Assembly (NCBI GenBank): GCA_936450465.1
Contig: OW388298.1
Span: 6,122,035 to 6,186,034, forward strand
Length of the DNA stretch: 64,000 nt
Origin: Gibbula magus
Lineage: Eukaryota > Mollusca > Gastropoda > Trochida > Trochidae
Direction: 5' to 3'
Positions 9,601 through 24,784 of the stretch are shown here, piece after piece (within the stretch, counting starts at the first letter, position 1; every line of letters starts with the position of its first letter). The notes below the pieces were generated by a model. It was given only the letters and a program-made list of their open reading frames with translations, did no database searches and was not told the origin of the DNA. A program made the position numbers and the translations under genes.

Positions 9601-12600
9601 TGTCTCTACAATCACCCCGAAGTATTTCTTATAAGATGTGCTGTATTGACACTATACGTATGCAGTATCTCTACAATCACTCAGAAGTATTTCTTATAAG
9701 ATGTGCTGTATTGACACTATACGTATGCAGTGTCTCAACAATCACCCAGAAGTATTTCTTATAAGATGTGCTGTATTGACACTATACGTATGCAGTGTCT
9801 CTACAATCACCCAGAAGTATTTCTTATAAGATGTGCTGTATTGACACTATACGTATGCAGTGTCTCTACAATCACTCAGAAGTATTTCTTATAAGATGTG
9901 CTGTATTGACACTATACGTATGCAGTGTCTCTACAATCACTAAGAAGTATTTCTTATAAGATGTGCTGTATTGACACTATACGTATGCAGTGTCTCTACA
10001 ATCACCCAGAAGTATTTCTTATAAGATATGCTGTATTGACACTATACGTATGCAGTGTCTCTACAATCACTCAGAAGTATTTCTTATCAGATGTGCTGTA
10101 TTGACACTATACGTATGCAGTGTCTCTACAATCACTCAGAAGTATTTCTTATAAGATGGGCTGTATTGACACTATACGTATGCAGTGTCTCTACAATCAC
10201 TCAGAAGTATTTCTTATAAGATGTGCTGTATTGACACTATACGTATGCAGTGTCTCTACAATCACTCAGAAGTATTTCTTATAAGATGTGCTGTATTGAC
10301 ACTATACGTATGCAGTGTCTCTACAATCACCCAGAAGTATTTCTTATAAGATGTGCTGTATTGACACTATACGTATGCAGTATCTCTACAATCACTCAGA
10401 AGTATTTATTATAAGATGGGCTGTATTTACACTATACGTATGCAGTATCTCTACAATCACTCAGAAGTATTTCTTATAAGATGTGCTGTATTGACACTAT
10501 ACGTATGCAGTATCTCTACAATCACTCAGAAGTATTTCTTATAAGATGTGCTGTATTGACACTATACGTATGCAGTGTTTCTACAATCACCCAGAAGTAT
10601 TTCTTATAAGATATGCTGTATTGACACTATACGTATGCAGTGTCTCTACAATCACTCAGAAGTATTTTTTATAAGATGTGCTGTATTGACACTATACGTA
10701 TGCAGTGTTTCTACAATCACCCAGAAGTATTTCTTATAAGATATGCTGTATTGACACTATACGTATGTAATGTCTCTACAATCACCAAGAAGTATTTCTT
10801 ATAAGATATGCTGTATTGACACTATACGTATGCAGTGTCTCTACAATCACTCAGAAGTATTTCTCATAAGATGTGCTGTATTGACACCATACGTATGCAG
10901 TGTCTCTACAATCACTCAGAAGTATTTCTTATAAGATTGGCTGTATTGACACTATACGTATGCAGTGTCTCTACAATCACTCAGAAGTATTTCTTATAAG
11001 ATGTGCTGTATTGACACTATACGTATGCAGTGTCTCTACAATCACTCAGAAGTATTTCTTATAAGATGTGCTGTATTGACACTATACGTATGCAGTGTCT
11101 CTACAATCCCTCAGAAGTATTTCTTATAAGATGTGCTGTATTGACACTATACGTATGCAGTGTCTCTACAATCCCTCAGAAGTATTTCTTATAAGATGTG
11201 CTGTATTGACACTATACGTATGCAGTGTCACTGCAATCACCCAGAGTATTTCTTATAAGATGGGCTGTATTGACACTATACGTATGCAGTGTCACTGCAA
11301 TCACCCAGAGTATTTCTTATAAGATGTGCTGTATTGACACTATACGTATGCAGTGTCTCTACAATCACCCCGAAGTATTTCTTATAAGATGTGCTGTATT
11401 GACACTATACGTATGCAGTGTCTCTACAATCACTCAGAAGTATTTCTTATAAGATGTGCTGTATTGACACTATACGTATGCAGTGTCTCTACAATCACCC
11501 CGAAGTATTTCTTATAAGATGGGCTGTATTGACACTATACGTATGCAGTGTCACTGCAATCACCCAGAGTATTTCTTATAAGATATGCTGTATTGACACT
11601 ATACGTATGCAGTGTCTCTACAATCACCCCGAAGTATTTCTTATAAGATGTGCTGTATTGACACTATACGTATGCAGTGTCTCTACAATCACTCAGAAGT
11701 ATTTCTTATAAGATGTGCTGTATTGACACTATACGTATGCAGTGTTTCTACAATCATCGAGAAGTATTTCTTATAAGATGTGCTGTATTGACACTATACG
11801 TATGCAGTGTCTCTACAATCACCCAGAAGTATTTCGTATAAGATGTGCTGTATTGACACTATACGTATGCAGTGTCACTGCAATCACTCAGAAGTATTTC
11901 TTATAAGATGTGCTGTATTGACACTATACGTATGCAGTGTCTCTACAATCACTCAGAAGTATTTCTTATAAGATGTGCTGTATTTACACTATACGTATGC
12001 AGTGTCTGAACAATCACCCAGAAGTATTTCTTATAAGATGTGCTGTATTGACACTATACGTATGCAGTGTCTCTACAATCACTAAGAAGTATTTCTTTTA
12101 ACATGTGCTGTATTGACACTATACATATGCAGTGTCTCTACAATCACCAATAGTATTTCTTATAAGATGTGCTGTATTGACACTATACGTATGCAGTGTC
12201 TCTACAATCACCAATAGTATTTTTTATAAGATGTGCTGTATTGACACTATACGTATGCAGTGTCTCTACAATCACCCAGAAGTATTTCTTATAAGATGTG
12301 CTGTATTGACACTATACGTATGCAGTGTCTCTACAATCACCCAGAAGTATTTCTTATAATATATGCTTTATTGACACTATACGTATGCAGTGTCTCAACA
12401 ATCACCCAGAAGTATTTCTTATAAGATGTGCTGTTTTGACACTATACGTATGCAGTGTTTCTACAATCACCCAGAAGTATTTCTTATAAGATATGCTGTA
12501 TTGACACTATACGTATGCAGTGTCTCTACAATCACTCAGAAGTATTTCTTATAAGATATGCTGTATTGACACTATACGTATGCAGTGTCTCTACAATCAC

Positions 12601-15600
12601 CCAGAAGTATTTCTTATAAGATATGCTGTATTGACACTATACGTATGCAGTGTCTCTACAATCACCCAGAAGTATTTCTTATAAGATGTGCTGTATTGAC
12701 ACTATACGTATGCAGTATCTCTACAATCACTCAGAAGTATTTCTTATAAGATGTGCTGTATTGACACTATACGTATGCAGTGTCACTGCAATCACCCAGA
12801 GTATTTCTTATAAGATGGGCTGTATTGACACTATACGTATGCAGTGTCACTGCAATCACCCAGAGTATTTCTTATAAGATGTGCTGTATTGACACTATAC
12901 GTATGCAGTGTCTCTACAATCACCCCGAAGTATTTCTTATAAGATGTGCTGTATTGACACTATACGTATGCAGTGTCTCTACAATCACTCAGAAGTATTT
13001 CTTATAAGATGTGCTGTATTGACACTATACGTATGCAGTGTCTCTACAATCACCCCGAAGTATTTCTTATAAGATGGGCTGTATTGACACTATACGTATG
13101 CAGTGTCACTGCAATCACCCAGAGTATTTCTTATAAGATATGCTGTATTGACACTATACGTATGCAGTGTCTCTACAATCACCCCGAAGTATTTCTTATA
13201 AGATGTGCTGTATTGACACTATACGTATGCAGTGTCTCTACAATCACTCAGAAGTATTTCTTATAAGATGTGCTGTATTGACACTATACGTATGCAGTGT
13301 TTCTACAATCATCGAGAAGTATTTCTTATAAGATGTGCTGTATTGACACTATACGTATGCAGTGTCTCTACAATCACCCAGAAGTATTTCGTATAAGATG
13401 TGCTGTATTGACACTATACGTATGCAGTGTCACTGCAATCACTCAGAAGTATTTCTTATAAGATGTGCTGTATTGACACTATACGTATGCAGTGTCTCTA
13501 CAATCACTCAGAAGTATTTCTTATAAGATGTGCTGTATTTACACTATACGTATGCAGTGTCTGAACAATCACCCAGAAGTATTTCTTATAAGATGTGCTG
13601 TATTGACACTATACGTATGCAGTGTCTCTACAATCACTAAGAAGTATTTCTTTTAACATGTGCTGTATTGACACTATACATATGCAGTGTCTCTACAATC
13701 ACCAATAGTATTTCTTATAAGATGTGCTGTATTGACACTATACGTATGCAGTGTCTCTACAATCACCAATAGTATTTTTTATAAGATGTGCTGTATTGAC
13801 ACTATACGTATGCAGTGTCTCTACAATCACCCAGAAGTATTTCTTATAAGATGTGCTGTATTGACACTATACGTATGCAGTGTCTCTACAATCACCCAGA
13901 AGTATTTCTTATAATATATGCTTTATTGACACTATACGTATGCAGTGTCTCAACAATCACCCAGAAGTATTTCTTATAAGATGTGCTGTTTTGACACTAT
14001 ACGTATGCAGTGTTTCTACAATCACCCAGAAGTATTTCTTATAAGATATGCTGTATTGACACTATACGTATGCAGTGTCTCTACAATCACTCAGAAGTAT
14101 TTCTTATAAGATATGCTGTATTGACACTATACGTATGCAGTGTCTCTACAATCACCCAGAAGTATTTCTTATAAGATATGCTGTATTGACACTATACGTA
14201 TGCAGTGTCTCTACAATCACCCAGAAATATTTCTTATAAGATGTGCTGTATTGACACTATACGTATGCAGTATCTCTACAATCACTCAGAAGTATTTCTT
14301 ATAAGATGTGCTGTATTGACACTATACGTATGCAGTATCTCTACAATCACTCAGAAGTATTTCTTATAAGATGTGCTGTATTGACACTATACGTATGCAG
14401 TATCTCTACAATCACTCAGAAGTATTTCTTATAAGATGTGCTGTATTGACACTATACGTATGCAGTGTTTCTACAATCACCCAGAAGAATTTCTTATAAG
14501 ATATGCTGTATTGACACTATACGTATGCAGTGTCTCTAAAATCACTCAGAAGTATTTTTTATAAGATGTGCTGTATTGACACTATACGTATGCAGTGTCT
14601 CTACAATCACTCAGAAGTATTTCTTATAAGATGTGCTGTATTGACACTATACGTATAGAGTGCCGCTACAATCACCCAGAAGTATTTCTTATAAGATGTG
14701 CTGTATTGACACTATACGTATGCAGTGTCACTGCAATCACTCAGAAGTATTTCTTTTAAGATGTGCTGTATTGACACTATACGTATGCAGTGTCTCTACA
14801 ATCACTCAGAAGTATTTCTTATAAGATGTGCTGTATTGACACTATACGTATGCAGTGTCTCTACAATCACCCTGGTATTTCTTATAAGATGTGCTGTATT
14901 GACACTATACGTATGCAGTGTCTCTACAATCACTCAGAAGTATTTCTTATAAGATATGCTGTATTGACACTATACGTATGCAATGTCTCTACAATCACCA
15001 AGAAGTATTTCTTATAAGATATGCTGTATTGACACTATACGTATGCAGTGTCTCTACAATCACTCAGAAGTATTTCTCATAAGATGTGCTGTATTGACAC
15101 CATACGTATGCAGTGTCTCTACAATCACTCAGAAGAATTTCTTATAAGATTGGCTGTATTGACACTATACGTATGCAGTGTCTCTACAATCACTCAGAAG
15201 TATTTCTTATAAGATGTGCTGTATTGACACTATACGTATGCAGTGTCTCTACAATCACTCAGAAGTATTTCTTATAAGATGTGCTGTATTGACACTATAC
15301 GTATGCAGTGTCTCTACAATCCCTCAGAAGTATTTCTTATAAGATGTGCTGTATTGACACTATACGTATGCAGTGTCACTGCAATCACCCAGAGTATTTC
15401 TTATAAGATGGGCTGTATTGACACTATACGTATGCAGTGTCACTGCAATCACCCAGAGTATTTCTTATAAGATGTGCTGTATTGACACTATACGTATGCA
15501 GTGTCTCTACAATCACCCTGAAGTATTTCTTATAAGATGTGCTGTATTGACACTTTACGTATGCAGTGTCTCTACAATCACTCAGAAGTATTTCTTATAA

Positions 15601-18600
15601 GATATGCTGTATTGACACTATACGTATGCAGTGTCTCTACAATCACCCCGAAGTATTTATTATAAGATGTGCTGTATTGACACTATACGTATGCAGTGTC
15701 TCTACAATCACTCAGAAGTATTTCTTATAAGATGTGCTGTATTGACACTATACGTATGCAGTGTTTCTACAATCATCGAGAAGTATTTCTTATAAGATGT
15801 GCTGTATTGACACTATACGTATGCAGTGTCTCTACAATCACCCAGAAGTATTTCGTATAAGATGTGCTGTATTGACACTATACGTATGCAGTGTCACTGC
15901 AATCACTCAGAAGTATTTCTTATAAGATGTGCTGTATTGACACTATACGTATGCAGTGTCTCTACAATCACTCAGAAGTATTTCTTATAAGATGTGCTGT
16001 ATTTACACTATACGTATGCAGTGTCTGAACAATCACCCAGAAGTATTTCTTATAAGATGTGCTGTATTGACACTATACGTATGCAGTGTCTCTACAATCA
16101 CTAAGAAGTATTTCTTTTAACATGTGCTGTATTGACACTATACGTATGCAGTGTCTCTACAATCACCAATAGTATTTCTTATAAGATGTGCTGTATTGAC
16201 ACTATACGTATGCAGTGTCTCTACAATCACCAATAGTATTTTTTATAAGATGTGCTGTATTGACACTATACGTATGCAGTGTCTCTACAATCACCTAGAA
16301 GTATTTCTTATAAGATGTGCTGTATTGACACTATACGTATGCAGTGTCTCTACAATCACCCAGAAGTATTTCTTATAATATATGCTTTATTGACACTACA
16401 CGTATGCAGTGTCTCAACAATCACCCAGAAGTATTTCTTATAAGATGTGCTGTTTTGACACTATACGTATGCAGTGTTTCTACAATCACCCAGAAGTATT
16501 TCTTATAAGATATGCTGTATTGACACTATACGTATGCAGTGTCTCTACAATCACTCAGAAGTATTTCTTATAAGATATGCTGTATTGACACTATACGTAT
16601 GCAGTGTCTCTACAATCACCCAGAAGTAATTCTTATAAGATATGCTGTATTGACACTATACGTATGCAGTGTCTCTACAATCACCCAGAAGTATTTCTTA
16701 TAAGATGTGCTGTATTGACACTATACGTATGCAGTATCTCTACAATCACTCAGAAGTATTTCTTATAAGATGTGCTGTATTGACACTATACGTATGCAGT
16801 ATCTCTACAATCACTCAGAAGTATTTCTTATAAGATGTGCTGTATTGACACTATACGTATGCAGTATCTCTACAATCACTCAGAAGTATTTCTTATAAGA
16901 TGTGCTGTATTGACACTATACGTATGCAGTGTTTCTACAATCACCCAGAAGTATTTCTTATAAGATATGCTGTATTGACACTATACGTATGCAGTGTCTC
17001 TAAAATCACTCAGAAGTATTTCTTATAAGATGTGCTGTATTGACACTATACGTATGCAGTGTCTCTACAATCACTCAGAAGTATTTCTTATAAGATGTGC
17101 TGTATTGACACTATACGTATAGAGTGCCGCTACAATCACCCAGAAGTATTTCTTATAAGATGTGCTGTATTGACACTATACGTATGCAGTGTCACTGCAA
17201 TCACTCAGAAGTATTTCTTTTAAGATGTGCTGTATTGACACTATACGTATGCAGTGTCTCTACAATCACTCAGAAGTATTTCTTATAAGATGTGCTGTAT
17301 TGACACTATACGTATGCAGTGTCTCTACAATCACCCTGGTATTTCTTATAAGATGTGCTGTATTGACACTATACGTATGCAGTGTCTCTACAATCACTCA
17401 GAAGTATTTCTTATAAGATGTGCTGTATTGACACTATACGTATGCAGTGTCACTGCAATCACCCAGAAGTATTTCTTATAAGATGTGCTGTATTGACACT
17501 ATACGTATGCAGTGTCTCTACAATCACCCAGAAGTATTTCTTATAAGATGTGCTGTAGTGACACTATACGTATGCAGTGTTTCTACAATCACCCAGAAGT
17601 ATTTCTTATAAGATATGCTGTATTGACACTATACGTATGCAGTGTCTCTACAATCACTCAGAAGTATTTCTTATAAGATGTGCTGTATTGACACTATACG
17701 TATGCAGTGTCTCAACAATCACCCAGAAGTATTTCTTATAAGATATGCTGTATTGACACTATACGTATGCAGTGTCTCTACAATCACTCAGAAGTATTTC
17801 TTATAAGATATGCTGTATTGACACTATACGTATGCAGTGTCACTGCAATCACCCAGAGTATTTCTTATAAGATGTGCTGTATTGACACTATACGTATGCA
17901 GTGTTTCTACAATCACCCAGAAGTATTTCTTATAAGATATGCTGTATTGACACTATACGTATGCAATGTCTCTACAATCACCCAGAAGTATTTCTTATAA
18001 GATGTGCTGTATTGACACTATACGTATGCAGTGTCTCTACAATCACCCAGAAGTATTTCGTATAAGATGTGCTGTATTGACACTATACGTATGCAGTATC
18101 ACTGCAATCACTCAGAAGTATTTCTTATAAGATGTGCTGTATTGACACTATACGTATGCAGTGTCACTGCAATCACTCAGAAGTATTTCTTTTAAGATGT
18201 GCTGTATTGACACTATACGTATGCAGTGTCTCTACAATCACTCAGAAGTATTTCTTATAAGATGTGCTGTATTGACACTATACGTATGCAGTGTCTCTAC
18301 AATCACCCTGGTATTTCTTATAAGATGTGCTGTATTGACACTATACGTATGCAGTGTCTCTACAATCACCCAGAAGTATTTCGTATAAGATGTGCTGTAT
18401 TGACACTATACGTATGCAGTATCACTGCAATCACTCAGAAGTATTTCTTATAAGATGTGCTGTATTGACACTATACGTATGCAGTGTCTCTACAATCACT
18501 CAGAAGTATTTCTTATAAGATGTGCTGTATTTACACTATACGTATGCAGTGTCTGAACAATCACCCAGAAGTATTTCTTATAAGATGTGCTGTATTGACA

Positions 18601-21600
18601 CTATACGTATGCAGTGTCTCTACAATCACTAAGAAGTATTTCTTTTAACATGTGCTGTATTGACACTATACGTATGCAGTGTCTCTACAATCACCAATAG
18701 TATTTTTTATAAGATGTGCTGTATTGACACTATACGTATGCAGTGTCTCTACAATCACCCAGAAGTATTTCTTATAAGATGTGCTGTATTGACACTATAC
18801 GTATGCAGTGTCTCTACAATCACCCAGAAGTATTTCTTATAATATATGCTTTATTGACACTATACGTATGCAGTGTCTCAACAATCACCCAGAAGTATTT
18901 CTTATAAGATGTGCTGTATTGACACTATACGTATGCAGTGTCTCAACAATCACCCAGAAGTATTTCTTATAAGATATGCTGTATTGACACTATACGTATG
19001 CAGTGTCTCAACAATCACTAAGAAGTATTTCTTTTAATATGTGCTGTATTGACACTATACGTATGCAGTGTCTCTACAATCACCAATAGTATTTCTTATA
19101 AGATGTGCTGTATTGACACTATACGTATGCAGTGTCTCTACAATCACCAATAGTATTTTTTATAAGATGTGCTGTATTGACACTATACGTATGCAGTGTC
19201 TCTACAATCACCCATAAGTATTTCTTATAAGATGTGCTGTATTGACACTATACGTATGCAGTGTCTCTACAATCACCCAGAAGTATTTCTTATAATATAT
19301 GCTTTATTGACACTATACGTATGCAGTGTCTCAACAATCACCCAGAAGTATTTCTTATAAGATGTGCTGTATTGACACTATACGTATGCAGTGTCTCTAC
19401 AATCACCCAGAAGTATTTCTTATAAGATGTGCTGTATTGACACTATACGTATGCAGTGTCTCTACAATCACCCAGAAGTATTTCTTATAAGATATGCTGT
19501 ATTGACACTATACGTATGCAGTGTCTCTACAATCACCCAGAAGTATTTCTTATAAGATATGGTGTATTGACACTATACGTATGCAGTGTCTCAACAATCA
19601 CCCAGAAGTATTTCTTATAAGATCGGCTGTATTGACACTATACGTATGCATTGTCTCTACAATCACCCAGAAGTATTTCTTATAAGATACGCTGTATTGA
19701 CACTATACGTATGCAGTGTCTCAACAATCACCCAGAAGTATTTCTTATAAGATGTGCTGTATTGACACTATACGTATTCAGTGTCTCTACAATCACCCAG
19801 AAGTATTTCTTATAAGATATGCTGTATTGACACTATACGTATGCAGTGTCTCTACAATCACTCAGAAGTATTTCTTTTAAGATGTGCTGTATTGACACTA
19901 TACGTATGCAGTGTCTGTACAATCACCCAGAAGTATTTCTTATAAGATATGCTGTATTGACACTATACGTATGCAGTGTCTCTACAATCACTCAGAAGTA
20001 TTTCTTTTAGGATGTGCTGTATTGACACTATACGTATGCAGTGTCACTGCAATCACCGAGAAGTATTTCTTATAAGATATGCTGTATTGACACTATACGT
20101 ATGCAGTGTCTCTACAATCACTCAGAAGTATTTCTTATAATATATGCTGTATTGACACTATACGTATGCAGTGTCTCTACAATCACTCAGAAGTATTTCT
20201 TATAAGATGTGCTGTATTGACACTATACGTATGCAGTGTTTCTACAATCACTCAGAACTATTTCTTATAAGATGTGCTGTATTGACACTATACGTATGCA
20301 GTGTCTCTACAATCACCCAGAAGTATTTCTTATAAGATGTGCTGTATTGACACTATACGTATGCAGTGTCTCTACAATCACTCAGAAGTAATTCTTATAA
20401 GATATGCTGTATTGACACTATACGTATGCAGTGTCTCTACAATCACCCAGAAGTAATTCTTATAAGATATGCTGTATTGACACTACACGTATGCAGTGTC
20501 TCTACAATCACTCAGAAGTAATTCTTATAAGATATGCTGTATTGACACTATACGTATGCAGTGTCTCTACAATCACCCAGAAGTATTTCGTATAAGATGT
20601 GCTGTATTGACACTATACGTATGCAGTGTCTCTACAATCACTCAGAAGTATTTCTTATAAGATGTGCTGTATTTACACTATACGTATGCAGTGTCTCTAC
20701 AATCACCCAGAAGTATTTCTTATAAGATGTGCTGTATTGACACTATACGTATGCAGTGTCTCTACAATCACCCAGAAGTATTTCTTATAATATATGCTTT
20801 ATTGACACTATACGTATGCAGTGTCTCAACAATCACCCAGAAGTATTTCTTATAAGATGTGCTGTATTGACACTATACGTATGCAGTGTCTCTACAATCA
20901 CCCAGAAGTATTTCTTATAAGATATGCTGTATTGACACTATACGTATGCAGTGTCTCAACAATCACTAAGAAGTATTTATTTTAATATGTGCTGTATTGA
21001 CACTATACGTATGCAGTGTCTCTACAATCACCAATAGTATTTCTTATAAGATGTGCTGTATTGACACTATACGTATGCAGTGTCTCTACAATCACCAATA
21101 GTATTTTTTATAAGATGTGCTGTATTGACACTATACGTATGCAGTGTCTCTACAATCACCCAGAAGTATTTCTTATAAGATGTGCTGTATTGACACTATA
21201 CGTATGCAGTGTCTCTACAATCACCCAGAAGTATTTCTTATAATATATGCTTTATTGACACTATACGTATGCAGTGTCTCAACAATCACCCAGAAGTATT
21301 TCTTATAAGATGTGCTGTATTGACACTATACGTATGCAGTGTCTCTACAATCACCCAGAAGTATTTCTTATAAGATGTGCTGTATTGACACTATACGTAT
21401 GCAGTGTCTCTACAATCACCCAGAAGTATTTCTTATAAGATATGCTGTATTGACACTATACGTATGCAGTGTCTCTACAATCACCCAGAAGTATTTCTTA
21501 TAAGATATGGTGTATTGACACTATACGTATGCAGTGTCTCAACAATCACCCAGAAGTATTTCTTATAAGATCGGCTGTATTGACACTATACGTATGCATT

Positions 21601-24600
21601 GTCTCTACAATCACCCAGAAGTATTTCTTATAAGATATGCTGTATTGACACTATACGTATGCAGTGTCTCAACAATCACCCAGAAGTATTTCTTATAAGA
21701 TGTGCTGTATTGACACTATACGTATGCAGTGTCTCTACAATCACCCAGAAGTATTTCTTATAAGATATGCTGTATTGACACTATACGTATGCAGTGTCTC
21801 TACAATCACTCAGAAGTATTTCTTTTAAGATGTGCTGTATTGACACTATACGTATGCAGTGTCTGTACAATCACCCAGAAGTATTTCTTATAAGATATGC
21901 TGTATTGACACTATACGTATGCAGTGTCTCTACAATCACTCAGAAGTATTTCTTTTAGGATGTGCTGTATTGACACTATACGTATGCAGTGTCACTGCAA
22001 TCACCGAGAAGTATTTCTTATAAGATATGCTGTATTGACACTATACGTATGCAGTGTCTCTACAATCACTCAGAAGTATTTCTTATAATATATGCTGTAT
22101 TGACACTATACGTATGCAGTGTCTCTACAATCACTCAGAAGTATTTCTTATAAGATGTGCTGTATTGACACTATACGTATGCAGTGTTTCTACAATCACT
22201 CAGAAGTATTTCTTATAAGATGTGCTGTATTGACACTATACGTATGCAGTGTCACTGCAATCACCGAGAAGTATTTCTTATAAGATATGCTGTATTGACA
22301 CTATACGTATGCAGTGTCTCTACAATCACTCAGAAGTAATTCTTATAAGATATGCTGTATTGACACTATACGTATGCAGTGACTCTACAATCACTCAGAA
22401 GTATTTCTTATAAGATGTGCTGTATTGACACTATACGTATGCAGTGTCTCTACAATCACCCAGAAGTATTTCTTATAAGATGTGCTGTATTGACACTATA
22501 CGTATGCAGTGTCTCTACAATCACTCAGAAGTAATTCTTATAAGATATGCTGTATTGACACTATACGTATGCAGTGTCTCTACAATCACCCAGAAGTAAT
22601 TCTTATAAGATATGCTGTATTGACACTACACGTATGCAGTGTCTCTACAATCACTCAGAAGTAATTCTTATAAGATATGCTGTATTGACACTATACGTAT
22701 GCAGTGTCTCTACAATCACCCAGAAGTATTTCGTATAAGATGTGCTGTATTGACACTATACGTATGCAGTGTCTCTACAATCACTCAGAAGTATTTCTTA
22801 TAAGATGTGCTGTATTTACACTCTACGTATGCAGTGTCTCAACAATCACCCAGAAGTATTTCTTATAAGATGTGCTGTATTGACACTATACGTATGCAGT
22901 GTCTCTACAATCACCCAGAAGTATTTCTTTTAACATGTGCTGTATTGACACTATACGTATGCAGTGTCTCTACAATCACTCAGAAGTAATTCTTATAAGA
23001 TATGCTGTATTGACACTATACGTATGCAGTGTCTCTACAATCACCCAGAAGTAATTCTTATAAGATATGCTGTATTGACACTACACGTATGCAGTGTCTC
23101 TACAATCACTCAGAAGTAATTCTTATAAGATATGCTGTATTGACACTATACGTATGCAGTGTCTCTACAATCACCCAGAAGTATTTCGTATAAGATGTGC
23201 TGTATTGACACTATACGTATGCAGTGTCTCTACAATCACTCAGAAGTATTTCTTATAAGATGTGCTGTATTTACACTATACGTATGCAGTGTCTCAACAA
23301 TCACCCAGAAGTATTTCTTATAAGATGTGCTGTATTGACACTATACGTATGCAGTGTCTCTACAATCACTAAGAAGTATTTCTTTTAACATGTGCTGTAT
23401 TGACACTATACGTATGCAGTGTCTCTACAATCACTCAGAAGTATTTCTTATAAGATGTGCTGTATTGACACTATACGTATGCAGTGTCTCTACAATCACC
23501 AATAGTATTTCTTATAAGATGTGCTGTATTGACACTATACGTATGCAGTGTCTCTACAATCACCCAGAAGTATTTCTTATAAGATGTGCTGTATTGACAC
23601 TATACGTATGCAGTGTCTCTACAATCACCCAGAAGTATTTCTTATAAGATGTGCTGTATTGACACTATACGTATGCAGTGTCTCTACAATCACTCAGAAG
23701 TATTTCTTATAAGATATGCTGTATTGACACTATACGTATGCAGTGTCTCAACAATCACCCAGAAGTATTTCTTATAAGATGTGCTGTATTGACACTATAC
23801 GTATGCAGTGTCTCTACAATCACCCAGAAGTATTTCTTATAAGATATGCTGTATTGACACTATACGTATGCAGTGTCTCTACAATCACCCAGAAGTATTT
23901 CTTATAAGATATGCTGTATTGACACTATACGTATGCAGTGGCTCAACAATCATCAAGAAGTATTTCTTATAAGATGGGCTGTATTGACACTATACGTATG
24001 CAGTGTCTCTACAATCACCCAGAAGTATTTCTTATAAGATATGCTGTATTGACACTATACGTATGCAGTGTCTCAACAATCACCCAGAAGTATGTCTTAT
24101 AAGATGTGCTGTATTGACACTATACGTATGCAGTGTCTCTACAATCACCCAGAAGTATTTCTTATAAGCTATGCTGTATTGGCACTATACGTATGCAGTG
24201 TCTCTACAATCACCCAGAAGTATTTCTTATAAGATATGCTGTATTGACACTATACGTATGCAGTGTCTCTACAATCACTCAGAAGTATTTCTTATAAGAT
24301 GTGCTGTATTGACACTATACGTATGCAGTGTCTCTACAATCACTCAGAAGTATTTCTTATAAGATGTGCTGTATTGACACTATAGGTATGCAGTGTCTCT
24401 ACAATCACTCAGAAGTATTTCTTATACGATGTGCTGTATTGACACTATACGTATGCAGTGTCTCTACAATCACCCCGAAGTATTTCTTATAAGATGTGCT
24501 GTATTGACACTCTACGTATGCAGTGTTTCTACAATCATCGAGAAGTATTTCTTATAAGATGTGCTGTATTGACACTATACGTATGCAGTGTCTCTACAAT

Positions 24601-24784
24601 CACCCAGAAATATTTCTTATAATATATGCTGTATTGACACTATACGTATGCAGTGTCTCTACAATCACTCAGAAGTATTTCTTATAAGATTTGCTGTATT
24701 GACACTATACGTATGCAGTGTCTCTACAAACACCCAGAAGTATTTCTTATAAGATGTGCTGTATTGACACTATACGTATGCATT
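6691..24784 (+). repeat. 65-bp satellite array, about 280 monomers
   Basis: 18.1 kb of head-to-tail 65-bp monomers, with some 64-bp variants. In pieces, the consensus is CAGAAGTATTTCTTATAAGA, TGTGCTGTATTGACACTATA, CGTATGCAGTGTCTCTACAA, TCAC(C/T). Each monomer holds two dyads: CTTATAAG, and GACACT...TACGTA...AGTGTC. Diagnostic variants (CACTGCAATCACCCAGAGTA, CACCAATAGTATT, TCTGAACAATC, TTTAACATGTG, GATCGGCTG) show higher-order duplications at offsets of 1,555 bp (11,225 to 12,780), 2,464 bp (13,687 to 16,151), 1,948 bp (19,011 to 20,959) and 455 bp (22,624 to 23,079). The many 60-130 codon frames here come from a 195-bp (three-monomer) reading period and are not genes. Confidence 0.98.
19011..22300 (+). 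repeat. 30-monomer higher-order duplication inside the satellite
   Basis: Landmark variants recur 1,948 bp apart: the TCACTAAGAAG monomer (19,011 and 20,959), GATCGGCTG (19,621 and 21,569), GTGTCTGTACAATC, TTTTAGGATGTG and others in the same order. 1,948 bp is 30 monomers less two single-base losses. The second unit carries private changes (a CTGCAATCACCGAG monomer is reused near 22,250), so the duplication is recent but not the last event. Confidence 0.85.

Noticed and set aside
6700..24700. Dozens of 60-130 codon open frames in the 65-bp satellite
   Set aside because: 65 is not a multiple of 3, so three monomers give a 195-bp reading period with recurring stops. The repeated words (such as CCIDTIRMQCLYN) are the monomer read in three frames. 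No start context, splice signal or selection pattern.
6691..24784. CRISPR-like regular array
   Set aside because: Monomers are contiguous head-to-tail, with no unique spacers, in a eukaryotic context.
6691..24784. TTGACA and TATAAG words resembling a bacterial promoter in every monomer
   Set aside because: Spacing and order are wrong and the genome is eukaryotic; chance within the repeat.
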